Positions 1-8,516 of a stretch of 64,000 nt of DNA are shown one piece after another; positions within the stretch are counted from its first letter, which is position 1; every line of letters starts with the position of its first letter. This DNA is from an uncultured Erysipelotrichaceae bacterium (GTDB lineage: Bacteria; Bacillota_I; Bacilli_A; Erysipelotrichales; Erysipelotrichaceae): contig CADABS010000001.1 of assembly GCA_902786245.1 (NCBI GenBank), positions 62,001 to 126,000 of the forward strand. Reading direction: 5' to 3'. The position numbers and the translations under genes are program-made. A model generated the notes under the pieces. It was not told where the DNA came from. It worked only from the letters and a program-made list of their open reading frames with translations, and searched no databases.

Positions 1-77
1 TGATGTATTTTTCCATATATACCCCCAAAGGTTTCTGCTAAATCCATTATACATCGATGTATTCTTTCCGTATGTGC
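1..77. other. Short intergenic edge, no gene seen
   Basis: The first bases are AT-rich and hold no convincing reading frame, RNA gene or promoter. The only structure nearby is the terminator that follows. The window edge may cut a neighbouring intergenic region. Confidence 0.4.
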
Positions 78-105
78 AAAAAGAAAACCGCAGCCCATAC
101 TGCGG
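78..105 (-). terminator. Intrinsic terminator of the metalloprotease/lipoprotein pair
   Basis: Read on the minus strand, a 6-bp GC-rich stem (CCGCAG / CTGCGG, loop TATGGG) is followed by TTTTCTTTTT. It lies directly after the lipoprotein stop codon. Confidence 0.8.
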
Positions 106-109
106 TATA

Positions 110-823
110 CTAGTCGAAAGTATCAAATACAGGTCCTGCAGGTTCCCATTTTCCGGTAAAATTATTCAGCAATAGACCGGAATTTTCATTATACTCACGC
201 AATCCTCCGGCAAATCCTGTCATCCGCAATGCACCGGTAACCGGTACTGATTCATTGCTTTGAAAATATGCCAGATATGTTTTTCCTTCTTCCGGAAGAA
301 TATCATTATATGCCGCTTCATAAACATACTCCGGAATGGGTGTGCCGTTTTCATTCATAAGACGTTCCTGTTTCTCAATCGACTCAGGAATCTGAGCTGC
401 AGCATACTGTTCCCAGGTTACAAGTCCGCCGGTACGTGTGAAAATACAGGTCTGACCTGCATGCAGATCACCTTTAAGAGGCTCGATCACTTCAAGTGTT
501 CCATAAGTATACGCGGCTCCATTCCGGTTCAGTGATGCATTCCATGTATCTGCACCATCAATGGAAATAATTCTGACTAAGGCTGCCGATGTACAGAAGT
601 CCGCCATAGATGCAGGATCATCATTTCTTACCAGCAGATCAATCTCATAAAATGCTTTCATGACTCTTTCATCATCCAGAACAGATACTTCCGCTGTGAC
701 AGGAAGTGGTTCAGCATAAGAATCCGGTTCAGGGACGGTATCATTTTTCATAGCACCAGATGTATTTCCCGTGCATCCTGCAATCAGCAGCTGCATTAAA
801 AAGATTATATATATTTTTTTCAT
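110..823 (-). CDS. Secreted lipoprotein of unknown function
   Basis: A predicted membrane-anchored lipoprotein of about 237 residues; I do not recognise a named family. The start at 823 is chosen because translation there begins MKKIYIIF and gives a clean type II signal peptide with lipobox L-I-A-G-C (Cys17); an in-frame start 13 codons upstream would bury it. A Thr/Pro/Glu-rich linker (about residues 18-50) leads to a compact beta-rich domain with KGD, TGG and GKTYLAYF phrases, a pattern I associate loosely with extracellular domains of other Gram-positive lipoproteins. It starts 16 bp after the metalloprotease stop on the same strand and is followed by a terminator, so the two are very likely one transcript. 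A role as inhibitor, chaperone or substrate of the protease is only inference from position. Confidence 0.75.
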   Translation of the reverse strand: MKKIYIIFLMQLLIAGCTGNTSGAMKNDTVPEPDSYAEPLPVTAEVSVLDDERVMKAFYEIDLLVRNDDPASMADFCTSAALVRIISIDGADTWNASLNRNGAAYTYGTLEVIEPLKGDLHAGQTCIFTRTGGLVTWEQYAAAQIPESIEKQERLMNENGTPIPEYVYEAAYNDILPEEGKTYLAYFQSNESVPVTGALRMTGFAGGLREYNENSGLLLNNFTGKWEPAGPVFDTFD

Positions 824-839
824 GATAACGTACAGCTCC

Positions 840-1442
840 TTAGTAACTGTAAAGACTGACAACAGAGCTGTTATCTGTCAGCTGAACCGTGTTTACTGTA
901 CGGCCATGCTGAAGAGTGCACATTATGCTTTGTTGGTTCGTGTCATTGTGTTTCAGACCGAATGCGTGTCCCATTTCATGCCTGATTGTTCCATATGCGT
1001 CATAATTTGAATAAGAATCCATTAGAAATAATGAATTATTTATATGAATTTCTGCGTACCACCAGCTCGTCGTATAATGATTGACAACCGTGCCATCACC
1101 GGCATGCAGTCTTGTCAGCGCATAAGCGGTAGAATCAAAATCAGACAGATCAGTATGTGCATGGAAATCCATCATTGACCCGATATTTGAACTGACATAA
1201 TTCATGTATATCGGGTTATCCCATCCGGTATACATCCAGTTGTTAACGCCCCCGGTAATATAATCTTCCCATATACTGACACCTGATGCATAGTTAAGCC
1301 AGACAGTCACATTGGAAACACCGCTGATATATTTACAATTAGTATTGTATGGCTGTGTTGGAGTATTATCCGCAAATACAGGAACAGACAGGTCAGTCAT
1401 GAATAATAAAATCGTCAATAATACTGCAGTTATTCTTTTCAT
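840..1442 (-). CDS. Secreted matrixin-like zinc metalloprotease
   Basis: A 200-residue exported protein with a signal peptide (residues 1-24, ending VFA) and a metzincin zinc site, HEMGHAFGLKH at 155-165. The three histidines and Glu156 form the catalytic centre. A Met in QSIM (174) fits the Met-turn that defines metzincins. The length is that of a bare catalytic domain, without the prodomain or hemopexin repeats of animal matrixins. A strong ribosome site (AGAGGAGG, 6 bases before ATG) supports the start at 1442. The gene is visibly AT-richer than ppdK next to it, which hints at acquisition. It probably cleaves extracellular proteins or peptides; the substrate cannot be told. It forms a two-gene unit with the lipoprotein downstream. 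Confidence 0.85.
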   Translation of the reverse strand: MKRITAVLLTILLFMTDLSVPVFADNTPTQPYNTNCKYISGVSNVTVWLNYASGVSIWEDYITGGVNNWMYTGWDNPIYMNYVSSNIGSMMDFHAHTDLSDFDSTAYALTRLHAGDGTVVNHYTTSWWYAEIHINNSLFLMDSYSNYDAYGTIRHEMGHAFGLKHNDTNQQSIMCTLQHGRTVNTVQLTDNSSVVSLYSY

Positions 1443-1587
1443 TAAGTACCTCCTCTCACTAATTTCTTGAGATATGGAACAACAGTATCAGATGATATTC
1501 ACTAAGTAACATAAATGTGTTTGCAGGTCAACACGCATTGTCTATTCGGTCATGTTCGATGTCTGAACGGTTATGAGATGTTAAAAA

Positions 1588-1611
1588 AGACCACCCGGAT
1601 GAGGATGGTCT
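1588..1611 (-). terminator. Intrinsic terminator of ppdK
   Basis: On the minus strand AGACCA...TGGTCT forms a stem with TCCTCATCCGGG inside, followed by TTTTT. It lies about 60 bp after the ppdK stop. The rest of the 228-bp gap between ppdK and the protease gene is AT-rich; a TTGACC box on the minus strand near 1529 could belong to a protease promoter but has no clear -10 partner. Confidence 0.8.
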
Positions 1612-1670
1612 TCTTTCGATACTTGTTTATCCCGATGACCCCTTAGCTGATCATCTTCGGATCTGAAGAA

Positions 1671-4511
1671 TTACTTCTTCGCTGTTTTCTTAGCAGGTGC
1701 CTTCTTGGCTGCTGTCTTTTTCGCAGCTGCCTTTTTTGCAGGTGCTTTCTTCGGTGCTTCAGCTTTCGGCTCTACACCGTTCTCACGGTCGAGCTTGATC
1801 GCTGCCTGTGCCGCTGCCAGTCTTGCGATCGGTACACGGTACGGTGAGCAGGATACATAGTTCAGACCGACCTTGTTGAAGAATTCGATGGATGCAGGAT
1901 CGCCGCCGTGTTCACCGCAGACACCCAGATGGATGTCAGGACGTGTAGCCTTGCCGGCTGCGACTGCCATCTTGATCAGTTGGCCGACGCCCTCTGTATC
2001 AACATGTGCGAACGGATCGCTTTCATAAATGTGCTTGTCATAGTAGTCACCCAGGAACTTGCCGGCGTCATCTCTCGAGAAGCCGAATGTCATCTGTGTG
2101 AGGTCGTTTGTACCGAAACTGTAGAATTCAGCAGTCTTGGCGATTTCACCGGACAGCAGAGCTGCACGCGGAATTTCGATCATTGTACCGACCTTGTATT
2201 CCAAGTTCGCTTTTCTGTCAGCGATGACCTTGTCAGCTTCTGTCTTAACGATATTTGCTACATATTCAAGTTCTTTCGGCTCGCCTACAAGCGGAATCAT
2301 GATTTCCGGAACGAGCTTCCATGCACGGTGCTTCTTGTTAATGTCAATTGCCGCATTGATGATTGCTCTTGCCTGCATAGCGCCGATTTCCGGATAAGTA
2401 ACATCCAGACGGCATCCGCGGTGGCCCATCATCGGGTTGAATTCATGGAGTTCAGCAGCTGCAGCTGCGACATCCTTCAGTGTGATACCGAGTTCTTTTG
2501 CGATTTCCTTGGCAGCAGCTTTACCTTCTGCTGTTTCGGTGTTCGGCAGGAATTCATGCAGAGGCGGATCCAGCAGACGGATCGTAACACTGCGGCCCTT
2601 CATTGCTTCGAAGATGCCATAGAAGTCTTCCTGCTGGTACGGTTCGAGTTCAGCCAGTGCCTTTGCACGCTGTTCGCTGTTGCGGGCTACGCACAGCATA
2701 CGGATTGCCTTGATACGTTCCGGTGTGTTGAAGAACATATGTTCTGTACGGACAAGGCCGACACCTTCTGCACCGAATTCAACAGCTCTGGCTGCATCTG
2801 CCGGTGTATCCGCATTTGTACGGATCTTCAGTGTACGTCTTTCATCTGCCCAGTCCATGAACTTCTTGAAGTTGCCGGAGATCGTAGCAGGTACGGTCGG
2901 GATTTCTCCTCTGTAGACATTGCCGGTTGTGCCGTCAACAGAAATGACATCGCCTTCATTGAATGTTTCGCCGTTGACTGTGAACTGTCTCTTTTCTTCA
3001 CTGACAGAGATATCGCCGCAGCCGGATACACAGCATGCGCCCATGCCGCGTGCTACGACTGCCGCATGAGATGTCATGCCGCCGCGTACTGTAACGATTG
3101 CTTCAGATACATGCATGCCTTCGATATCTTCCGGAGAAGTTTCAAGACGGACGAGAACGACTTTCTTGCCTGCTTCTGTCCATGCCTTGGCATCGGTAGC
3201 CGTGAATACGACCTGACCGGAGCCGGCACCCGGAGAAGCTGCCAGACCCTTGGCTATAATGTCGGACTGCTTAGCCTTCAGAGCTGCCGCATCGAATGTC
3301 GGATGGAGCAGGTCATCGAGCTGCTTCGGCTCAACCATCATCAGAGCCTGATCTTTTGTGACAAGTCCTTCAGCGACCATGTCGACAGCGACCTTCAGTG
3401 CAGCAGCGGCAGTTCTCTTGCCGTTACGTGTCTGCAGCATGAACAGACGCTTGTCCTGGATCGTGAATTCCATGTCCTGCATGTCATGGTAATGTGCTTC
3501 GAGCTTCTTTCTTACATCGTCGAGAGCCTTGAATGTTTCCGGCATGCTTTCTTCCAGGGAAGGATACTTTTCTTTTCTTTCCTTCTCGGAGATGCCCATG
3601 CCTTTAGCCCATTCCTGGCTTCCCTTTTTGGAGATCTGCTGCGGTGTGCGGACGCCGGCAACGACGTCTTCGCCCTGTGCGTTGATCAGATATTCACCAT
3701 AGAAATAAGCATTGGAACCGGTGGACGGGTTGCGGGTGAAGCAGACGCCGGTCGCACAGTCGGTACCCATGTTTCCGAAGACCATGGACTGTACGTTGAC
3801 AGCGGTGCCCCAGTCGCTCGGAATGTCGTTCATCTTCCGGTAGTAGATTGCACGTTCGTTGTTCCAGGAACGGAAGACAGCTTCAATCGCGCGCTCGAGC
3901 TGAACTTTCGGATCCTGCGGGAAGTCTTCTCCCTTTTCGCTCTTGTAGAAATCCTTGAACTTCTGTGTCAGAGTCATCATGTCATCTGCGTTGAGTTCAA
4001 CGTCCAGCTTGACACCTTTCTCTTCTTTCAGTTCATCAATGATGACTTCGAATCTCTTCTTGGAAAGACCCATGACAACGTCAGAGAACATCTGAACAAA
4101 ACGGCGGTATGAGTCATATACGAATCTCGGGTTGTTGGAAGCTTCCGCCATAGCCTCTGCGACTTCGTCATTGATACCAAGATTGAGGATCGTGTCCATC
4201 ATGCCCGGCATCGATGCTCTCGCACCGGAACGTACCGATACAAGCAGCGGGTTCTTGGGATCGCCGAGTTTCTTTCCCATGAATTTTTCGAGCCATGTCA
4301 GATTCTTCTGAACCTGGGACATGATCTCATCATTGATCTTTTCGCCATCCGCATAGTACTGATTGCATGCTTCAGTCGTGATGGTGAATCCCATCGGCAC
4401 CGGCAGTTCAAGACTTGCCATCTCGGCCAGGTTTGCACCTTTTCCGCCGAGCAGCTCTCTCATCGAGCCGTTGCCTTCGGTAAATTTGTAGACGTACTTT
4501 TTAGCAGCCAT
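1671..4511 (-). CDS. ppdK: Pyruvate, phosphate dikinase with Lys/Ala-rich C-terminal tail
   Basis: Cytoplasmic PPDK, interconverting pyruvate + ATP + Pi and phosphoenolpyruvate + AMP + PPi. The ATP-grasp nucleotide-binding domain begins with KYVYKFTEGNG and GGKGANLAEMA. The swivelling phosphohistidine domain carries GGMTSHAAVVARG with His482 as phosphocarrier. The C-terminal PEP/pyruvate TIM barrel ends with VCGEHGGDP, Cys865 being the usual acid/base. Family members are about 875-880 residues; this one has 946. The excess is largely a tail of 31 residues (916-946) built from KKAPAKK and AAAKK units. It resembles histone-H1-like or HU tails and is not part of the known PPDK fold. The start has a GGGAGG ribosome site and a consensus promoter (4538-4566). 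No PPDK regulatory protein gene lies nearby. Confidence 0.97.
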   Translation of the reverse strand: MAAKKYVYKFTEGNGSMRELLGGKGANLAEMASLELPVPMGFTITTEACNQYYADGEKINDEIMSQVQKNLTWLEKFMGKKLGDPKNPLLVSVRSGARASMPGMMDTILNLGINDEVAEAMAEASNNPRFVYDSYRRFVQMFSDVVMGLSKKRFEVIIDELKEEKGVKLDVELNADDMMTLTQKFKDFYKSEKGEDFPQDPKVQLERAIEAVFRSWNNERAIYYRKMNDIPSDWGTAVNVQSMVFGNMGTDCATGVCFTRNPSTGSNAYFYGEYLINAQGEDVVAGVRTPQQISKKGSQEWAKGMGISEKERKEKYPSLEESMPETFKALDDVRKKLEAHYHDMQDMEFTIQDKRLFMLQTRNGKRTAAAALKVAVDMVAEGLVTKDQALMMVEPKQLDDLLHPTFDAAALKAKQSDIIAKGLAASPGAGSGQVVFTATDAKAWTEAGKKVVLVRLETSPEDIEGMHVSEAIVTVRGGMTSHAAVVARGMGACCVSGCGDISVSEEKRQFTVNGETFNEGDVISVDGTTGNVYRGEIPTVPATISGNFKKFMDWADERRTLKIRTNADTPADAARAVEFGAEGVGLVRTEHMFFNTPERIKAIRMLCVARNSEQRAKALAELEPYQQEDFYGIFEAMKGRSVTIRLLDPPLHEFLPNTETAEGKAAAKEIAKELGITLKDVAAAAAELHEFNPMMGHRGCRLDVTYPEIGAMQARAIINAAIDINKKHRAWKLVPEIMIPLVGEPKELEYVANIVKTEADKVIADRKANLEYKVGTMIEIPRAALLSGEIAKTAEFYSFGTNDLTQMTFGFSRDDAGKFLGDYYDKHIYESDPFAHVDTEGVGQLIKMAVAAGKATRPDIHLGVCGEHGGDPASIEFFNKVGLNYVSCSPYRVPIARLAAAQAAIKLDRENGVEPKAEAPKKAPAKKAAAKKTAAKKAPAKKTAKK

Positions 4512-4537
4512 ATAGCCTCCCTTTTTCTTCTATGAAA

Positions 4538-4566
4538 ATTATAAATCGTACATTTTCATTAAACAA
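4538..4566 (-). promoter_or_regulatory. Sigma-A-type promoter of ppdK
   Basis: TTGTTT, 17-bp spacer, TATAAT on the minus strand, 26 bp before the ppdK start. Upstream at about 4609-4630 the arms ATGCAC/GTGCAT flank a TGCGCA-rich core, a possible operator. Confidence 0.8.
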
Positions 4567-4643
4567 GGCAACACCTGAAAAAACAATTCAAAATGACATG
4601 CATTAATATGCACTTGCGCATGCGTGCATGCCACTGTGACAGG

Positions 4644-4668
4644 AAAAAAGGATGACTTAACGTCACCC
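4644..4668 (-). terminator. Intrinsic terminator of the hydrolase-like gene
   Basis: On the minus strand a GGTGAC / GTCATCC stem is followed by TTTTTT immediately after the stop codon, separating the hydrolase-like gene from ppdK. Confidence 0.8.
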
Positions 4669-5592
4669 TTATGCATCAAGATATTTTTCTGCGAAACCGA
4701 ACACCTTACTGAAGAACTCCGGATCTTCCGCCAGCGGCATTTCCGACGTATACAGTTCCTTCTGCGAAGAGCAGGAATAGTAGTTGTCGAATACCATGCT
4801 TGCAGGTATCCGCTCATCATTCATGTTGTGCATGAACAGCACCGGTGTCGATGACTGCTTGAGCTGTCTTGCCGTGCTGATGTCATTCAGCGAGAAATGC
4901 AGAATGTTTCTGACATACAGATCGATGCCCGGCATGAACGGCTTGCCGGAAACCTTGCAGTAATGCTGGATATTGTTCAGCAGAAGCTGACGGATATCCG
5001 AGTAGCCGCCTTCTTCAACGGCACATCTGACATTGGACGGAATATAATCGCCCAGTGCATTCATGACGGCAGCCGCACCGGCATCTTTTCCGTACAGAAC
5101 GATCTGTGCTTCGCTGTCGATATTCAGCAGATAATTGATCCAGCTGATCAGATCATAATGTTCATTCCAGCCCAGACTCGTATATCTTCCTTCCGACATG
5201 CCGTAGCCTCTTGCGTCCGGCGCAAGCACATTGAAGTCGCGGTGATCCGCTTCCCACAGCATCCGGATCATATCCGATCCGCAGGAATTGAATCCATGCT
5301 GCACGATCATCCATTTTCTTGAATCCGGATGATTCGTGATCCGCAGCGCATGCAGCTTCAGACCGTCAAATGAATCAATGAATTCATCTGTCCGGGAACT
5401 GTGCAGGAACCATTCGCTCATTTCACTGTCGTATTCTCCGGCAGATGAAGAACCGGAAGAAAGCAGCGATGAATTTTCCAGATCAAATGCGGTACGGAAT
5501 ACATAATAGCCGAATCCGGCATATGCTGCGGTTGCCGCTACTGCTGTCGTACCAGCCGCCTTCAGAAGGGTATGCTTTTTCTTTTCTGCCAT
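4669..5592 (-). CDS. Membrane-anchored alpha/beta hydrolase-fold protein with altered catalytic triad
   Basis: A 307-residue alpha/beta hydrolase-fold protein resembling B. subtilis YqkD. One N-terminal membrane segment (about 11-33) is followed by a Ser/Gly linker and the hydrolase domain, so the domain is probably extracytoplasmic. The oxyanion HGF motif (99-101) and acid-loop Asp259 are recognisable. The nucleophile elbow reads G-K-D-A-G: the normal Ser is Asp170 (codon GAT). In the place of the catalytic His the sequence reads SEMPLAEDPEFF, with no histidine. Either the enzyme uses an Asp nucleophile, as haloalkane dehalogenases and epoxide hydrolases do, or, since His is also missing, it is a non-catalytic binding protein. 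I favour the latter. It has its own terminator. Confidence 0.8.
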   Translation of the reverse strand: MAEKKKHTLLKAAGTTAVAATAAYAGFGYYVFRTAFDLENSSLLSSGSSSAGEYDSEMSEWFLHSSRTDEFIDSFDGLKLHALRITNHPDSRKWMIVQHGFNSCGSDMIRMLWEADHRDFNVLAPDARGYGMSEGRYTSLGWNEHYDLISWINYLLNIDSEAQIVLYGKDAGAAAVMNALGDYIPSNVRCAVEEGGYSDIRQLLLNNIQHYCKVSGKPFMPGIDLYVRNILHFSLNDISTARQLKQSSTPVLFMHNMNDERIPASMVFDNYYSCSSQKELYTSEMPLAEDPEFFSKVFGFAEKYLDA

Positions 5593-5626
5593 GATATTTA
5601 CCTCGGATTCATTACATTCTGCACAA

Positions 5627-5653
5627 ATTATATCATGCCTCTTATTTTTTCAA
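5627..5653 (-). promoter_or_regulatory. Putative promoter of the hydrolase-like gene
   Basis: A perfect TATAAT (5627-5632) lies 34 bp upstream of the start. The best -35, TTGAAA, is only 15 bp away and overlaps the end of valS; TTTTGA would give 17 bp. The -10 is convincing, the -35 less so. Confidence 0.5.
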
Positions 5654-8254
5654 AACTGCCAATCTTTCACAGACCGCATTATACTGCTTTCTGTATGCCT
5701 CCAGTTTCTGTTTTTCGCTTTCGACTTTGGCAGCCGGTGCCTTCTTCAGGAATCCTTCATTGCCCAGGATCTTCTCCGATCTTGCGATTTCCCCTGCCAG
5801 ACGTTCCTTTTCGCCTTCCAGCTTGCGCATTTCTTCTGCCGGATCGGAAAGCTGGCTGCTCGGGATATACAGCGAACCGTCTCTGACGGTTTCAACGGTC
5901 AGATCGCCGTCCAGCGATTCCTTCCATTCTGCTTTTGCCATCTTGCGGACGATCGCCGCCAGTGCTTCGGTCGGCGCAACGGTATTGCCGTCGAGATCTT
6001 TCATCATGAAATCGATATTCTCGGAAGGCTTGAGATCATTGGCATTCTTGACTTCGCGGATCTTCTGGATGGAAGAAAGAACTCTTTCCATGCCGGCCAG
6101 GTCTGCTGTTTCAATGCCTTCGATCTTCTGCGGCCAGGAAGCGATGCAGATGCTTTCACCGTTATGCGGCATCATCTGATAGATTTCTTCCGTCACAAAC
6201 GGCATGAACGGATGCAGCAGACGGACGATCGCATCGAGCATGACATACAGCGTGGAATATGCAGCTTTCTTTGCTTCTTCATCATTGCTGTTCAGAGCAG
6301 ACTTGCTCATTTCGACATACCAGCTGCAGAAGTCATTCCATACGAAGGAATACAGTTCATTGCCGACCAGTGCGAATTCATATTTTTCCATGTTTGCCGT
6401 GACATGGGCAACCGTTTCATTCAGCTTATTGAGGATCCATGCATCGCTGACGGAAAGATGCGAAAGATCCGTGTCTTCCGGTTTCATTCCTTCCGGCAGA
6501 TTCATCAGGACAAATCTGGAAGCGTTCCAGATCTTGTTGATGAAGTTCCATGCCGCTTCGACCTTTTCCGGAATATAGCGCATATCCTGGCCCGGTGTGC
6601 TGTTCGTCGTCAGGAAGAAACGCAGCGCATCGACACCGTACTGGTCGATGACATCCATCGGATCGACGCCGTTGCCCAGCGACTTGGACATCTTGCGGCC
6701 CTGGGCATCGCGGATCAGACCGTGGATCAGAACGTCCTTGAACGGACGGTCCTTGGTGAAATGTCTTGCCTGGAATGCCATTCTGGCAACCCAGAAGAAG
6801 ATGATGTCATAGCCGGTGACCATCGTGCTGGTCGGATAATACCTCTGCATGTCATCAGTATTTTCAGGCCAGCCCAGTGTCGCAAACGGCCACAGCGCAC
6901 TCGAGAACCATGTATCCAGAACATCTTCATCCTGAACCCAGTTATCGATATCCGCCGGCTCCTCTTCGCCGACATAGGTCTCACCGGTATTTTTGTTGTA
7001 CCATGCAGGAATGCGGTGGCCCCACCAGAGCTGACGGGAAATGCACCAGTCCTCGATATTCTCGAGCCAGCCGGTAAATACCTTCTCAAAGCGCTCCGGA
7101 TAGAAATTGATCTTCTGGTCCGGATCGTCCTGATGGGCAAGCACATCATCGGCGAGCGGCTTCATTCTGACAAACCACTGCTGGGAAAGATACGGTTCAA
7201 CAACGCAGTTCGTTCTTTCCGAATGGCCGACGTTATGCATGATATCTTCGATCTTGACGAGATTGCCTTCTTTTTCGATCTGCTCAACCAGACGGTCTCT
7301 GCACTCATAGCGGTCCATGCCTTCATAGATACCGGCCAGCGCATTCATCGTGCCGTCCGGATTCATGCAGATAGGCTTTGCGAGTCCGTGTCTTTCAGCG
7401 ATTTCAAAGTCGTTGGGGTCATGGGCAGGCGTGCACTTCATGGCACCGGTTCCGAATTCGACATCGACATAATCATCGCCGATGATGGGAATACTTTCGC
7501 CGTTGGCCGGATTCACCGCATGCTTGCCGATCAGATGGATAAAGCGTTCATCGGTTGGATTGACAACGACGCAGACATCGCCGAACATCGTTTCCGGACG
7601 GGTCGTCGCAACCGTAAAGGTATCGCCTGTTTCCTCAACAACATAATTGAAGTAATACATTTTGCCCGGGTCATCCTGGTAATTGACCTCGATATTCGAC
7701 AGGGCTGTACGCGCTTCCGGATCCCAGTTGATGATCCGCCAGCCGCGGTAGATCAGTCCTTCGTTGTACAGCGTGACAAAGACATGGCGGACTGCCGCGT
7801 TGAAGCCGTCATCCATCGTGAAGCGCTCGCGGGTGTAATCCAGGCTGTTGCCCAGCTTGGCCCACTGCTTGCGGATCGTTGCCGCATATTCTTCTTTCCA
7901 CTGCCATGCTCTTTCCAGAAACTTCTCCCGGCCGATGTCATAGCGGGAAATGCCTTCGCTCTTCAGTCTTGCATCGACTCTTGCCTGGGTCGCAATGCCG
8001 GCATGATCCATGCCCGGAAGATAAAGCATGTCATAGCCCTGCATACGCTTATAGCGGGAAATGATATCCTGCAGCGTATTGTCCCAGGCATGTCCGATAT
8101 GCAGAATACCGGTGACATTGGGCGGCGGAATGACGATCGTAAACGGATCCTTCGACTTGTCTCCGGCCTCAAAATAGCCCTTTTCAAGCCATTCATTGTA
8201 GCGGCCTTCTTCAACTGCCGCATGATCATATTTCTGTGCAAGATTCTTTTCCAT
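5642..8254 (-). CDS. valS: Valyl-tRNA synthetase
   Basis: Class Ia aminoacyl-tRNA synthetase that charges tRNA-Val, 870 residues, the usual size. Visible are the HIGH motif (PPNVTGILHIGHAWDN), the CP1 editing domain with TTRPETMFGD, the KMSKS loop (GRKMSKSLGNGVDP), the anticodon-binding domain and the C-terminal coiled coil (LEGEKERLAGEIARSEKIL onward) typical of ValRS. The frame is open further upstream, but the start is set at 8254 because AAGGAGG lies 7 bases before this ATG and the upstream stretch is the T-box terminator. folC, a common partner downstream in Bacillota, is absent here. Confidence 0.98.
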   Translation of the reverse strand: MEKNLAQKYDHAAVEEGRYNEWLEKGYFEAGDKSKDPFTIVIPPPNVTGILHIGHAWDNTLQDIISRYKRMQGYDMLYLPGMDHAGIATQARVDARLKSEGISRYDIGREKFLERAWQWKEEYAATIRKQWAKLGNSLDYTRERFTMDDGFNAAVRHVFVTLYNEGLIYRGWRIINWDPEARTALSNIEVNYQDDPGKMYYFNYVVEETGDTFTVATTRPETMFGDVCVVVNPTDERFIHLIGKHAVNPANGESIPIIGDDYVDVEFGTGAMKCTPAHDPNDFEIAERHGLAKPICMNPDGTMNALAGIYEGMDRYECRDRLVEQIEKEGNLVKIEDIMHNVGHSERTNCVVEPYLSQQWFVRMKPLADDVLAHQDDPDQKINFYPERFEKVFTGWLENIEDWCISRQLWWGHRIPAWYNKNTGETYVGEEEPADIDNWVQDEDVLDTWFSSALWPFATLGWPENTDDMQRYYPTSTMVTGYDIIFFWVARMAFQARHFTKDRPFKDVLIHGLIRDAQGRKMSKSLGNGVDPMDVIDQYGVDALRFFLTTNSTPGQDMRYIPEKVEAAWNFINKIWNASRFVLMNLPEGMKPEDTDLSHLSVSDAWILNKLNETVAHVTANMEKYEFALVGNELYSFVWNDFCSWYVEMSKSALNSNDEEAKKAAYSTLYVMLDAIVRLLHPFMPFVTEEIYQMMPHNGESICIASWPQKIEGIETADLAGMERVLSSIQKIREVKNANDLKPSENIDFMMKDLDGNTVAPTEALAAIVRKMAKAEWKESLDGDLTVETVRDGSLYIPSSQLSDPAEEMRKLEGEKERLAGEIARSEKILGNEGFLKKAPAAKVESEKQKLEAYRKQYNAVCERLAVLKK

Positions 8255-8270
8255 TTCTTCCTCCTTAGAT

Positions 8271-8474
8271 AAAAAAGGCATCCTTATGTAAGGACGCCTG
8301 TGCGTGGTACCACCTTGCTTGCTTCTCAAATACGTAACGTGTATGAACGGCATCTCCTACTCCTGTTTCAAAGATGCAGACTCCCGGACGACTTCCGCTG
8401 TGCATGCATATCTGCTTTCACCTGACGCAGACTCTCTCCAATGCGCTTCCAGCGTACTGCTTCCGTTCTCTGTC
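8271..8474 (-). promoter_or_regulatory. T-box riboswitch leader of valS (tRNA-Val sensing)
   Basis: The minus-strand leader contains the diagnostic T-box bulge sequence AAGGTGGTACCACGCA (about 8305-8320). It is followed by a terminator hairpin, GGCGTCCTTA / TAAGGATGCC plus TTTTTT (8271-8295). The UGGU bulge fits tRNA-Val with discriminator A. GGAC at the 5' end can pair with GUCC about 90 bases later to close Stem I. A GUC valine triplet sits just before that GUCC and is a plausible specifier codon. Uncharged tRNA-Val would stabilise the antiterminator and raise valS expression. Confidence 0.92.
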
Positions 8475-8480
8475 CTAAGC

Positions 8481-8508
8481 ATTATAACAAATCAGAATGC
8501 TTTTACAA
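8481..8508 (-). promoter_or_regulatory. Promoter of valS
   Basis: TTGTAA, 16-bp spacer, TATAAT on the minus strand, ending just before the T-box leader. It abuts the end of the upstream SH3b/3D gene. Confidence 0.85.
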
Positions 8509-8516
8509 TGAGCTTT

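Noticed and set aside
5591-8272. 893-codon open frame antisense to valS
   Set aside because: It is the complement of a conserved gene, has Cys/His/Phe/Ile-rich low-complexity translation and no ribosome site. The same holds for 1908-4112 (against ppdK), 19325-20614 (against ezrA) and similar long antisense frames.
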